Positions 25,082-33,135 of a stretch of 64,000 nucleotides of DNA are shown one piece after another. The number at the start of each line of letters is the position of its first letter. The first letter of the stretch is position 1. This DNA comes from an uncultured Eubacteriales bacterium (GTDB lineage: Bacteria; Bacillota; Clostridia; Oscillospirales; CAG-272): assembly GCA_934402395.1 (NCBI GenBank), contig CAKRTQ010000001.1, forward strand, positions 186,001 to 250,000, given 5' to 3'. The notes under the pieces were generated by a model, which was given only the letters and a program-made list of their open reading frames with translations, was not told where the DNA came from and ran no database searches. The position numbers were made by a program, and so were the translations under genes.

Positions 25082-26575
25082 ATGAAAAAGATCACTGCGC
25101 TGTTTCTCACATTTCTGATGCTTGCAGCAATGCTCGCGTCATGCGCAAAGCCGGATAGCACCGGCGACGGAACCACCACCGGTGCCGGCAACACCCCCGC
25201 CACTGCCGCCCCCGAAGCGACAGTAGACAGCAACGGCTATCTGCTTGACGACCTGCCCGACGACCTTGATTTCAAGGGCGAGACCATCAACATATTCATG
25301 TGGAACGACTACACCATGACCGAGTTCTTTGATGTCAACGGCACCGGCGACCTTATCGGCGAAGCACTGACGAGCCGCAACTCGCTGGTTGAAAACCGCC
25401 TCGGTGTGAAGTTAAACTTCATCGAGACCGCCGGCTCCACATCAGCCGCACAGAAGGCATACCTTGAAAAGGCTCGCGCCGATGCTCAGGCTTCTCCCTG
25501 CGAATATGATATTTATGCAACATACAGCCGCACCCCCGCTGCAATGTCGATTCAGCATCTCACAGCCAATCTGCTTGAAACCGAATACTTCAATGTTGAA
25601 AAGCCCTGGTGGCCCAAAGCACTTATGAACGAGTGCACCATCAACGGCAAGCTCTATTTCTGCTCAGGCGACATCTCCACCAACCTTCTCTGGATGATGA
25701 CGGGTACCTTCTTCAACAAGAACAAGCTTACCGAATACGGCATAGAAAAGACTCCCTCTCAGCTTGTAAAGAGCAATGAATGGACCTTTGACAAGCTCGC
25801 CGAGATGGTGCAGGATGTATACCGGGACAGCGGTGATGGCAAGAAGAGCGACGATGATGAATACGGATATGTTCTTTACGACATGAATATCGATGCATTC
25901 CAGACCGCCGCAAACATTATTTCCATCGGCAAGGACGAGAGCGGAGAGCTTATCATCTCTCCCGACTTTTACGGCGAACGCCAGATCGACATGACTTCAA
26001 AGATACACAAGCTCCTCTCCTCCGAGGGCGTGCGTTACAGCAGCAGCATCAAGATACGCAACATATTCTTTGAAGAGCGCGCTCTTCTGATAACGGACCG
26101 CGTATTTATCGTTGCCGGCAAGGACAACAGAGACGACAAGAACCGCATTGAGTTCGATTACGGTATTGTTCCCCAGCCCAAGTATTCCTCGGATCAGGAA
26201 AACTTCGTCACCAATGTGGGACATCCTTACACAATGTACGCCATCAATGCAGCATCCACCAAGATAGATGCCTGCGCCGCAGTCATCGAAGCACTCGGCT
26301 CGCAGAACTACCGCAGCGTAACACCCAAGGTGTTTGAGGCTGCCATGAAGGTACGTTACGCCAGCGATTCCGAAGCGGGCGAGATGTACGATATCCTCCG
26401 CAACGGCATAAGCTTTGACCTCGGTCGCCTGTTTGCGGGAACATTCGGCAACCACACAGCCAACCTGTTCCGCAAGGTCGTACAGAGCGGCAACTCTTAT
26501 ACACGTCAGTATGAATCAGCCAAGCCCGTCATCGAAGCCGGACTTGCGGTCATCAAGGAAGCATTTGAAAAGTAA
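25082..26575 (+). CDS. Extracellular solute-binding-like lipoprotein, second copy
   Basis: A 497-residue lipoprotein with lipobox LASC (Cys21), an acidic/Thr tether and the same fold as the protein at 16785-18293. Shared blocks are YLLDDLPDDLDF, EKPWWPKAL, CSGDISTN, YGIVPQPKY and MKVRYASDSEAGEMYD. The two are paralogues of moderate similarity. The start follows CGGAG and lies behind its own strong promoter, which excludes the longer frame beginning in the FAD gene. As with its paralogue there is no ABC permease nearby. A perfect terminator follows. Confidence 0.87.
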   Translation: MKKITALFLTFLMLAAMLASCAKPDSTGDGTTTGAGNTPATAAPEATVDSNGYLLDDLPDDLDFKGETINIFMWNDYTMTEFFDVNGTGDLIGEALTSRNSLVENRLGVKLNFIETAGSTSAAQKAYLEKARADAQASPCEYDIYATYSRTPAAMSIQHLTANLLETEYFNVEKPWWPKALMNECTINGKLYFCSGDISTNLLWMMTGTFFNKNKLTEYGIEKTPSQLVKSNEWTFDKLAEMVQDVYRDSGDGKKSDDDEYGYVLYDMNIDAFQTAANIISIGKDESGELIISPDFYGERQIDMTSKIHKLLSSEGVRYSSSIKIRNIFFEERALLITDRVFIVAGKDNRDDKNRIEFDYGIVPQPKYSSDQENFVTNVGHPYTMYAINAASTKIDACAAVIEALGSQNYRSVTPKVFEAAMKVRYASDSEAGEMYDILRNGISFDLGRLFAGTFGNHTANLFRKVVQSGNSYTRQYESAKPVIEAGLAVIKEAFEK

Positions 26576-26585
26576 TACCGCAAAG

Positions 26586-26630
26586 CACATAAAACCGCCT
26601 CCGCGCAATGCGCGGAGGCGGTTTTATGTG
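26586..26630. terminator. Bidirectional terminator
   Basis: A perfect 21-bp inverted repeat (arms 26586-26606 and 26610-26630, loop AAT) with AAAACCGCCTCCGCGC and its complement and a short T-run on each strand. It separates the lipoprotein gene from the convergent small membrane protein gene. Confidence 0.92.
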
Positions 26631-26639
26631 TGGGTGGGA

Positions 26640-26900
26640 TCAGGTGTTCTCGCCGTTCTCCTCACCGTTGTCGGCGTCCTCGACCTCAACCTCAACGTCG
26701 TCGGAGTCTTCGTCCTCGTCGTCAAGAAGATCGTCGTCGCAGTCACAGCAATCGTCGCAGCAATAATCGCAATCGCAGTTACGTTCCACAAAGAATTTGT
26801 AAACAGCGTATGCGGCAGCGGCAATAGCAAGAGTAACGCCTACGGTAATGGCAATCACCTTACCGTAATGGGGTTTTTCGGGTTTTCTGAAAAAGCACAT
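26640..26900 (-). CDS. Small membrane protein with Cys/Asp-rich tail
   Basis: An 86-residue protein. Residues 1-12 are basic, 13-33 form one membrane helix (VIAITVGVTLAIAAAAYAVY), followed by a cluster of about eight cysteines alternating with Asp (CDCDYCCDDCCDCD) and a very acidic tail. The start ATG has AAGGAGG ten bases upstream, and a promoter lies further up. The tail could bind metal ions, but no known motif fits. A longer frame from 27053 has no site. Function unknown. Confidence 0.75.
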   Translation of the reverse strand: MCFFRKPEKPHYGKVIAITVGVTLAIAAAAYAVYKFFVERNCDCDYCCDDCCDCDDDLLDDEDEDSDDVEVEVEDADNGEENGENT

Positions 26901-26941
26901 GGTTTTTAATCCTCCTTGGTTTGTGCCGTTAAGCCAATTAT

Positions 26942-26969
26942 AGTATAACATATTTCGCGCAAAATGCAA
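26942..26969 (-). promoter_or_regulatory. Promoter of the Cys/Asp-rich protein gene
   Basis: TTGCAT (complement of 26964-26969), 16-bp spacer, TATACT (complement of 26942-26947). Confidence 0.6.
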
Positions 26970-27041
26970 CCCCTCTAATGAAGAATAATATGTAAATTTT
27001 ATTTTTCGCCGTGCTGCGCGGCAGTACGCGGCGGTAAAATC

Positions 27042-27070
27042 TTGACAAAGCAATATCCCCGTGATATAAT
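27042..27070 (+). promoter_or_regulatory. Promoter of the HAM1-prmC-ddl operon
   Basis: TTGACA (27042-27047), 17-bp spacer, TATAAT (27065-27070). Confidence 0.88.
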
Positions 27071-27103
27071 AATCTGATAATCAACGGCTCCGAGGTGAAA
27101 CGG

Positions 27104-27775
27104 ATGACGGAAAAAAAGCAAATATTCATAGGCACCGCCAACCCGAGCAAGCTACCGTACCTGTGCGGTTTTTTTGACGGCACCGGCATAGAATGCGTCT
27201 CCCCCGCCGCGCTGGGGATCAAAGCCTTTGACGCGCCCGAGAACGGTAGGACCGCCGAGGAAAACGCCATAGAAAAAGCCGCGTCATGGCACCGCATTGC
27301 CAAAATGCCGGTATTCGCGCTTGACGCCGGGCTTTTGTTCCTTGATCTTCCCGACAACGACCCCGACCAACCCGGAGTGCATGTGCGGCGCGCCGCCGGT
27401 CATAGCATGAACGATGAAGAAATGCTCATGTGGTTTGCCGGCGTTGCGCACAGGCACGGCGGCAGGCTGCGCGCGGCGTGGCAGGATTCATACTGCATCA
27501 TGCGCACGCCCGGGGCTTTTCGCACGTTTACCTTCACGCGGCAGATGCTTGAACCGAACGCTTTTATCATCACAGACACGCCCTGCGCGGGCAGGCTTGA
27601 CGGCTGGCCGCTCAACAGTATATCGGTCGACATTCCAACGGGAAAATACTGGCTTGAAATGACCGATTCCGACCGGGCGCGCTCAAAAGCGGCGAATGCG
27701 GAAAAAAACGAATTCGTGTACGAGCTGCGGCAATGGGTGCGCCGGACTGCCGGCGAGCTGCTCGGGGAGGCTTAA
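27104..27775 (+). CDS. HAM1/RdgB-like nucleoside triphosphate pyrophosphatase (divergent)
   Basis: A 223-residue protein that reads as a divergent member of the ITPase/RdgB family: it opens FIGTANPSKLPYL (usual T-x-N-x-x-K), has the glutamate-bearing GRTAEENAIEKA and then FALDAGLLFLD where the family has DDSGL. RdgB removes ITP, dITP and XTP from the nucleotide pool. ATG 27104 has GAGG at 8 bases; a GTG at 27095 is possible. It leads an operon with prmC and ddl. The altered DSG motif means the substrate could differ from that of true RdgB. Confidence 0.6.
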   Translation: MTEKKQIFIGTANPSKLPYLCGFFDGTGIECVSPAALGIKAFDAPENGRTAEENAIEKAASWHRIAKMPVFALDAGLLFLDLPDNDPDQPGVHVRRAAGHSMNDEEMLMWFAGVAHRHGGRLRAAWQDSYCIMRTPGAFRTFTFTRQMLEPNAFIITDTPCAGRLDGWPLNSISVDIPTGKYWLEMTDSDRARSKAANAEKNEFVYELRQWVRRTAGELLGEA

Positions 27776-27778
27776 AAG

Positions 27779-28657
27779 ATGACATACAATGATCTCAAAG
27801 CAGCACTTGCGGCAGCCGGTATAGGCGATGACGCCGAATGCCGGCGCGAGGCGGAACTCCTGTGCGCAAAATTCGGCGGCATATCCCCATCGTCTCTCCC
27901 GTTCAGACGTGACGAGGATATTCGGTCGCGCGAGCTTGCGGACGCGCTGACAAGGCGCATAAACCGCGAGCCGCTGCAATATATTCTCGGTGAATGGGAA
28001 TTTTACGGACTCGACTTTTATGTAACGCCAGACTGCCTCATTCCTCGACCGGATACGGAAATAACGGTCTCGGCGGCAATAAAACTTTTGCCTGAGGGAG
28101 CGCGTTTTGCCGACCTCGGCACCGGTAGCGGCGCCATTGCGGTGTCTGTGCTGAAAAACCGCTGCGACATACACGCCGTCGCCTCAGATATAAGCCCGGC
28201 GGCTCTCGCAGTGGCTGAAAGCAACGCCGTCCGCAACGGCGTTGCGGACAGATGCCGCTTCCTTTGTGCCGATATGCTTTCCGAGTGCTTTTTCGATGCG
28301 CTTCCGCGCCCCATTGACGCGATCATATCAAATCCTCCGTATATTCCCACACGCGAGCTTGCAGCCGGTATTATCCAGCCCGAGCTTGATTTTGAACCGC
28401 GCGGCGCGCTTGACGGCGGGACAGACGGCTTGGACTTTTACCGCGCTGTTATCCCGCGCGCAGCAGAGCGCGGCGTGCTCACCGATGACGGGACCGTAAT
28501 TTTTGAAGTCGGCGCCGGCGAGGCGGATGCCGTATCCGCGCTGGGCAAAAGCGCAGGCTTTTACACCGCAATACTCGCCGATCTCGGCGGCATTGAGCGC
28601 ACGGTGATACTTTCAAAAAACCAAAAATCAATTGCACTGAAAGGCTTTATGATATGA
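27779..28657 (+). CDS. prmC: Peptide chain release factor N(5)-glutamine methyltransferase
   Basis: A 292-residue protein with the PrmC N-terminal helical domain, the REPLQYILGEWEFYG segment, SAM motif DLGTGSGAIAVS (about 115-126) and the catalytic NPPYIP (about 184-189). It methylates the Gln of the GGQ motif in release factors RF1 and RF2. The start is supported by GGGGAGG. The stop overlaps the ddl start by four bases. In many Firmicutes prmC follows prfA; here it lies between a HAM1-like gene and ddl. Confidence 0.95.
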   Translation: MTYNDLKAALAAAGIGDDAECRREAELLCAKFGGISPSSLPFRRDEDIRSRELADALTRRINREPLQYILGEWEFYGLDFYVTPDCLIPRPDTEITVSAAIKLLPEGARFADLGTGSGAIAVSVLKNRCDIHAVASDISPAALAVAESNAVRNGVADRCRFLCADMLSECFFDALPRPIDAIISNPPYIPTRELAAGIIQPELDFEPRGALDGGTDGLDFYRAVIPRAAERGVLTDDGTVIFEVGAGEADAVSALGKSAGFYTAILADLGGIERTVILSKNQKSIALKGFMI

Positions 28658-29691
28658 ATATTGTTGTACTTGCAGGCGGGCTAAGCCCCGAACGCGATGT
28701 GTCCCTCTCCTCCGGCGCGCTTATCGCCTCCGCGCTTTCGCGCAAGGGACACGCGGTAAAAATAGTTGACGTGTACGAAGGCATTGATGACCTGCCCGAT
28801 GACATCACATCGGTGTTTGAATACGGAAAGAGCTATTCCGGACAGGTCAGCGAAAAGGAGCCGGATCTTGACGAAGTGCGCCGCCGCAACGGCGGGCGCG
28901 AAGCCCTGATCGGTCCCGGCGTGCTGAAGATATGCGCTGCGGCGGATGTGGTGTTTCTCGGGCTTCACGGCGCGATAGGCGAAAACGGACAGCTTCAGGC
29001 AACACTTGACTGCGCGGGGATCAGGCACTATACCGGCACCGGCTACACCGGCGCGCTCCTTTCAATGGATAAGGACCTCACAAAGCAGCTGATCACACGC
29101 GCCGGTATTCCGACTGCGGAATGGATCTATTTCGACGTAAAAACGGGCAACAAGCAGAAGATCATTGATAAAATAGGTCTGCCATGCGTTGTCAAACCCA
29201 CATCCTGCGGTTCGAGCGTCGGTGTAACGCCGGTCCACGGGACCGACGAGCTTGACACGGCGCTTGGAACTGCGGCAAAATATGAATCAAAACTGGTTGT
29301 CGAACGTCTGATAAAGGGGCGCGAACTCACAGTGGGTGTAATCGGCGGCAAAGCGCTGCCGCCTGTTGAAATAATCCCGAAGGCGGGGTTCTACGATTAC
29401 AAGAACAAATACCAGAGCGGACTTACAACGGAAATATGCCCTGCGCCGCTTACAGCCGATGAGACCGCAAAAGTCCAGGAGCTTGCAGTGGCGACATTTC
29501 ACGCGCTGCGCATGGAGCAATACGGCAGAGTGGACTTCATTTACGGCAACGACGGCGTGTTCTATTGTCTTGAGGCAAACGCCCTTCCCGGAATGACCCC
29601 GACATCTCTTTTGCCGCAGGAAGCAGCCGCCGTCGGGATCGGATACGATGAGCTTTGCTGTATGCTTGCGGATATGGCAAAAAACAAATAA
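28654..29691 (+). CDS. ddl: D-alanine--D-alanine ligase
   Basis: A 345-residue ATP-grasp ligase with LAGGLSPERDVSLSSG at the start, FLGLHGAIGENGQLQ, KPTSCGSSVGVTPV and VDFIYGNDG, followed by LEANALPGMTPTSLLPQEA, where the metal-binding Glu and Asn lie. It makes the D-Ala-D-Ala dipeptide for peptidoglycan. It overlaps prmC and is last in the operon. It and alr (40185) supply the same pathway but are separate transcription units. Confidence 0.95.
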   Translation: MNIVVLAGGLSPERDVSLSSGALIASALSRKGHAVKIVDVYEGIDDLPDDITSVFEYGKSYSGQVSEKEPDLDEVRRRNGGREALIGPGVLKICAAADVVFLGLHGAIGENGQLQATLDCAGIRHYTGTGYTGALLSMDKDLTKQLITRAGIPTAEWIYFDVKTGNKQKIIDKIGLPCVVKPTSCGSSVGVTPVHGTDELDTALGTAAKYESKLVVERLIKGRELTVGVIGGKALPPVEIIPKAGFYDYKNKYQSGLTTEICPAPLTADETAKVQELAVATFHALRMEQYGRVDFIYGNDGVFYCLEANALPGMTPTSLLPQEAAAVGIGYDELCCMLADMAKNK

Positions 29692-29737
29692 GCAAGCGGT
29701 ACGGGTTTTAAAGACATCCCGCGATCATAACAAACAT

Positions 29738-29772
29738 GCTGTTAAAAAACTCATTTTGAGTTTTTTAACAGC
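29738..29772. repeat. Dispersed hairpin repeat, copy 6 (long type)
   Basis: A perfect 16-bp inverted repeat GCTGTTAAAAAACTCA with loop TTT, between the convergent ddl and FAD oxidoreductase genes. No cassette is recognisable beside it. Confidence 0.88.
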
Positions 29773-29827
29773 CTGTTTTGTATTACCGATCCTTTTGAAA
29801 AACACAAATGAGACTAAATCAAGCTCA

Positions 29828-31165
29828 TTACAGCTCAACTCCGCGCGCTGTAAGAACACGGCGGATGTCTGCGGCGGGTATCGCCTTGGGATCAACGTTC
29901 ACGGCAGCGGCCAGGGCGGCAGCGATACCAACCGCCTCACCCATCGCCATGCATATCGCCATTACGCGGTAGGATGCGTGCGCACGGTGCGTTCCCGATA
30001 TGCACCTGCCTGCCACAAGCAATCCGTCCGCATCCTTCGGCAAAAACGCTCCGTACGGTATATCATACGGTCTGGCAGGCTGCGAATGCCCCTCTGCCTG
30101 ACCGCCGCCCGCCGGGTTATGGATGTCGATGAGGAACCATGCGTTATGTACAACGGCGTCATCTCTCATTCTTCCCTCCTCCACGTCGGCGTCACATACA
30201 AGATCTATGCCGCGTATGCGCCGGGACTCGCGCACACCGACGGTATCGGAGGATGACGACACCCGGCAATTTTCATATCCGGGTATATATTTGCGCAAAA
30301 GATCGGTTATCGTGGCGATCTGCCCCCTTAGCTCGGCTTCGGCTTTTGCAAGTGCCGCCGGATCCAAGGGATCGATGCCATTCACCTGCGTTGCGTTTAC
30401 CTCGCGCTCATCCGGGTGCGTTTTGGCGTGCAGACGAACTATCGTCACGTTTTCGGGCAGCTCGCCCTCGCGGTTCTTCATCTTGCAGAATTCTCGGAAT
30501 TCCATTCCCGCAAACCTGCCCGAGGGGATCTTCACCGGGTCGGAGCCGCCGAAAACGGTAATGGCATCCTCAGCAACATTCTCAAGCACAAATTCGAGCG
30601 ACACGGGCTGAAGCCTGCCGTCGCCGATACGCCCGATGTCGGCGTGGCAGCCGGCAAGAGCAGCCACGCAACCATCCCCCGTGCTGTCCACGATGACCTT
30701 GCCGCGCACTGCGCAAAGCCCGCGCTGAGTGGCAAATATCACACCGCGCACGCATCGTCTGCCGTCGCATGGTGCGGTGATCACATCCGCGACCGCCGCG
30801 CCGAGCCACACGGTAACTCCGCTCTCCGTTACGAATTCATCAAGAGCCGCCTTTGTGACCTCGCGGTCAAGCAGCACCTCGCGCCCATTGCGTGTTCTGA
30901 CGAACGGAACGTCGCAGCTTTTTATCCTGCGGCACACCTCATCATACATGGTCCCGCCGCTCACCGAGCCGAGAATGGGCGATATGGCTCCGGCGGTCAG
31001 CATTCCGCCGATGGTCCCGTATCTTTCAGCCAGTAAAACGCGGGCACCCTCGCGCGCCGCTGACACTGCGGCGCATATTCCCGCAGGTCCCGCCCCGCAG
31101 ACTATAACATCAAATTCGGTATCATTTAGGGGTATGTTTTTTTCGTACAGTACAGTTTTTCCCAT
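29828..31165 (-). CDS. FAD-dependent oxidoreductase (FAD_oxidored family)
   Basis: A 445-residue cytosolic protein with the FAD site VIVCGAGPAGICAAVSAAREG (residues 20-40, split here by a short name only) and GGMLTAGAISPILG, then VDSTGDGCVAALAGC, RRIRGIDLVCDADV and LLVAGRCISGTHRAHASYRV near the C-terminus. It is the same family as the protein at 23046-24977 but lacks its C-terminal beta domain. Such proteins are common in sugar-utilisation loci; the substrate is unknown. AAAGGAG precedes the ATG, and the gene stands alone behind its own promoter. Confidence 0.85.
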   Translation of the reverse strand: MGKTVLYEKNIPLNDTEFDVIVCGAGPAGICAAVSAAREGARVLLAERYGTIGGMLTAGAISPILGSVSGGTMYDEVCRRIKSCDVPFVRTRNGREVLLDREVTKAALDEFVTESGVTVWLGAAVADVITAPCDGRRCVRGVIFATQRGLCAVRGKVIVDSTGDGCVAALAGCHADIGRIGDGRLQPVSLEFVLENVAEDAITVFGGSDPVKIPSGRFAGMEFREFCKMKNREGELPENVTIVRLHAKTHPDEREVNATQVNGIDPLDPAALAKAEAELRGQIATITDLLRKYIPGYENCRVSSSSDTVGVRESRRIRGIDLVCDADVEEGRMRDDAVVHNAWFLIDIHNPAGGGQAEGHSQPARPYDIPYGAFLPKDADGLLVAGRCISGTHRAHASYRVMAICMAMGEAVGIAAALAAAVNVDPKAIPAADIRRVLTARGVEL

Positions 31166-31202
31166 GCTTACGGTTCTCCTTTACAGCACTTTATTGAATA
31201 AA

Positions 31203-31231
31203 ATTATAGCACCCGCCGCCGAGCTTGTCAA
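31203..31231 (-). promoter_or_regulatory. Promoter of the FAD oxidoreductase gene
   Basis: TTGACA (complement of 31226-31231), 17-bp spacer, TATAAT (complement of 31203-31208). Confidence 0.85.
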
Positions 31232-31249
31232 GAAATATCGTTTTTTATA

Positions 31250-31279
31250 TTGACACGTCCGCGCCGCTGATGATATAAT
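31250..31279 (+). promoter_or_regulatory. Promoter of the EEP lipoprotein-ylmH operon
   Basis: TTGACA (31250-31255), 18-bp spacer, TATAAT (31274-31279), back to back with the leftward promoter. Confidence 0.8.
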
Positions 31280-31309
31280 GTAAGAAAAAATAACGGAAAG
31301 GTCTCAGCC

Positions 31310-32197
31310 ATGAAAATGCAGTACAAGAGAATCATATCCATAGCCCTTGCCATCGCCGCAGTCGGCGCGGCGCCGATGATGTTGGCATCGTGCAGCCAGA
31401 AGCCGGAAGGCGAAAGCACCACCGAAGCGCCGGGCACCACAGAGGCTCCCGCGACCACCGAAGAACCCGAAACCGAGCCTGTTACCACCGAAACACCGAA
31501 AAAAACGCTCACCCTGCGCGTAGGCACATACAACATCAAGCACGCCGCCGATGCGAACGGCGATCTTTCCGTCATCGGAAATGTGATAAAGGACGCCGGT
31601 CTTGACATATGCGGCATCCAGGAGGTCGATTACAAGACCCGGCGTGTCGGCGGCATAGATCAGCCCGCCGCGCTCGCAGAAGCCGCAGGCATGGAATATT
31701 ACAAGTTCACCCCCGCCATCGACTATCAGGGCGGCAAATACGGCACACTCATTCTTTCGCGCTATCCCATAGTGGACTTTGAATTCATTCCGCTTTATTC
31801 CGGCGGCAAGGAAGGCAGAGCGATAGGCCACGCCGTTATAAACGTTGACGGCTGCATTGTTGACTTTTTCAACACGCATCTTTCGTACGAGGAAAAAGCC
31901 CTGCGTACCAAACAGTTCGGCGCGATACGCAAAATGCTCGACAAATGCGAGCACTACATCCTAACCGCCGATTTCAACACACAGGACTTCACCGAATTTG
32001 ACACGCTCGGCTATGGCGCGCTTGTCAACAACACCTCGCACAGATATGTGACATTTCCGAAGAGAAGCAGCGCGATAGACAACATCGTGCTTTCCGCCGG
32101 CTTCAAGATCGGATTGACCAATACCGTTGCCAATTCGCACTCCGACCACCGTATGCTCTGGAGCGAGCTCAAACTCACATACACACCCGACAAATAA
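31310..32197 (+). CDS. Exported EEP-family lipoprotein, compact form
   Basis: A 295-residue lipoprotein: lipobox LASC (Cys28), a Thr/Glu/Pro tether (TTEAPGTTEAPATTEEP), and an EEP domain with VGTYNIKHA, GIQEVDYKTRR, FFNTHLSYE, LTADFNTQDF, SAIDNIVLS and SHSDHRML. The catalytic Asn, Glu, Asp and His residues are all present. Many such small EEP lipoproteins are related to sphingomyelinase- or deadenylase-like phosphodiesterases. It shares only the EEP domain with the larger protein at 6841-8580. The next gene starts 2 bases behind its stop codon. Confidence 0.85.
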   Translation: MKMQYKRIISIALAIAAVGAAPMMLASCSQKPEGESTTEAPGTTEAPATTEEPETEPVTTETPKKTLTLRVGTYNIKHAADANGDLSVIGNVIKDAGLDICGIQEVDYKTRRVGGIDQPAALAEAAGMEYYKFTPAIDYQGGKYGTLILSRYPIVDFEFIPLYSGGKEGRAIGHAVINVDGCIVDFFNTHLSYEEKALRTKQFGAIRKMLDKCEHYILTADFNTQDFTEFDTLGYGALVNNTSHRYVTFPKRSSAIDNIVLSAGFKIGLTNTVANSHSDHRMLWSELKLTYTPDK

Positions 32198-32198
32198 T

Positions 32199-32945
32199 AT
32201 GGATGAGGAACGCGCTCTGCGCAATAATTTTTCAGAGCTTGCCGCCCGCGCCGACAACGGTTCATATTACACATATTCGGATTTTCTCGCGCTTGCCGAG
32301 CAGGATATACTGTTCGGTATGCGTCTGCCCGTTCCGGTGAGCCTTTGCGGGGGATATGACGGTGCCGAAAGACGCGTAGCCGTTTTCGGGAGTGAGGACG
32401 ATCTCGGATATCCGCCCGAGCCGCCGCTCGCATTTATAAAAATCGAACCGCTGTCGCCGCGGTTTGCCGAACCGCTGACGCACCGCGACTACCTCGGGTC
32501 GATCCTCGGGCTGGGGCTGGAGCGCGATGTTACCGGCGACATTCTGCCGTCGGACGGCGCGGCATACATTATCTGCCTTGATCAGACAGCGGATTTTATA
32601 GCCGAAAACCTTACAAAGGTAAGACACACGGCTGTAAAATGCACCCGGCTTGACGTTCTTCCCGACGTCACGGTACCCAAGCCGCAGGAAATGAGTGTTT
32701 TTGCGGCGTCCGAACGCGCCGACGCCATATGCGCTGCGGTATTCGGACTTTCACGCAGCGAAAGCGAGCAGCTTTTTGCGCGCAAACTTATCTTTGTCAA
32801 CGCGCGGCTTACAGAGGCTCCGGATGCGCGTCTCGCACCGGGAGCGACCGTTTCGGCGCGCGGGCACGGAAAATTCATCTATTGCGGGATCGAAAAAACC
32901 ACGCGCAAGGGTCGCCTTTGCGTAACGGTGAAAAAATACTGCTGA
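32199..32945 (+). CDS. ylmH: YlmH-family S4-domain RNA-binding protein
   Basis: A 248-residue protein with the YlmH/RQC-P layout: an N-terminal helical part (LRNNFSELAARADNG, YTYSDFLALAEQDIL), a middle domain with FGSEDDLGYPPEPPLAFIKIEP and HRDYLGSILGLGLERDVTGDI, and a C-terminal S4 domain (RADAICAAVFGLSRSESEQLFARKLIFVN). YlmH binds stalled 50S-peptidyl-tRNA complexes in ribosome rescue and is often encoded near division genes. Here it follows an exported EEP gene instead. The start ATG 32199 is one base behind the previous stop, without a strong site, so translation is probably coupled. Confidence 0.9.
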   Translation: MDEERALRNNFSELAARADNGSYYTYSDFLALAEQDILFGMRLPVPVSLCGGYDGAERRVAVFGSEDDLGYPPEPPLAFIKIEPLSPRFAEPLTHRDYLGSILGLGLERDVTGDILPSDGAAYIICLDQTADFIAENLTKVRHTAVKCTRLDVLPDVTVPKPQEMSVFAASERADAICAAVFGLSRSESEQLFARKLIFVNARLTEAPDARLAPGATVSARGHGKFIYCGIEKTTRKGRLCVTVKKYC

Positions 32946-32981
32946 CATTACGGAATTCAATAAGATACGGTAACATACCGA

Positions 32982-33016
32982 GGGACTGTTAAAAGCATCG
33001 AGCTTTTAACAGTCCC
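32982..33016. repeat. Dispersed hairpin repeat, copy 7 (short type)
   Basis: A perfect 15-bp inverted repeat GGGACTGTTAAAAGC with a 5-base loop. The fourth to sixth bases (ACT) differ from copy 1 (GCT), with the matching change in the other arm. Probable terminator of the ylmH operon. Confidence 0.85.
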
Positions 33017-33018
33017 CT

Positions 33019-33057
33019 ATTTACACTTAATTTACACGGGATAAAATAAATTTACAC
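33019..33057 (+). promoter_or_regulatory. Three direct repeats ATTTACAC upstream of the galactokinase gene
   Basis: Exact copies at 33019-33026, 33030-33037 and 33050-33057, with starts 11 and 20 bp apart, so all face roughly the same side of the helix. They lie just upstream of a promoter with a poor -35 box, as expected for activator sites. Confidence 0.5.
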
Positions 33058-33075
33058 TACAAAACAGCCCTTAAA

Positions 33076-33084
33076 TGATATAAT
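33076..33084 (+). promoter_or_regulatory. Extended -10 promoter of the galactokinase gene
   Basis: TGATATAAT (TATAAT at 33079-33084 with an upstream TG). No acceptable -35 hexamer exists at 16-18 bp. Confidence 0.55.
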
Positions 33085-33135
33085 TATTATGCAAAAATTT
33101 GTTGTACTCCGTAATCTGAAAGGATACAGACCGAT

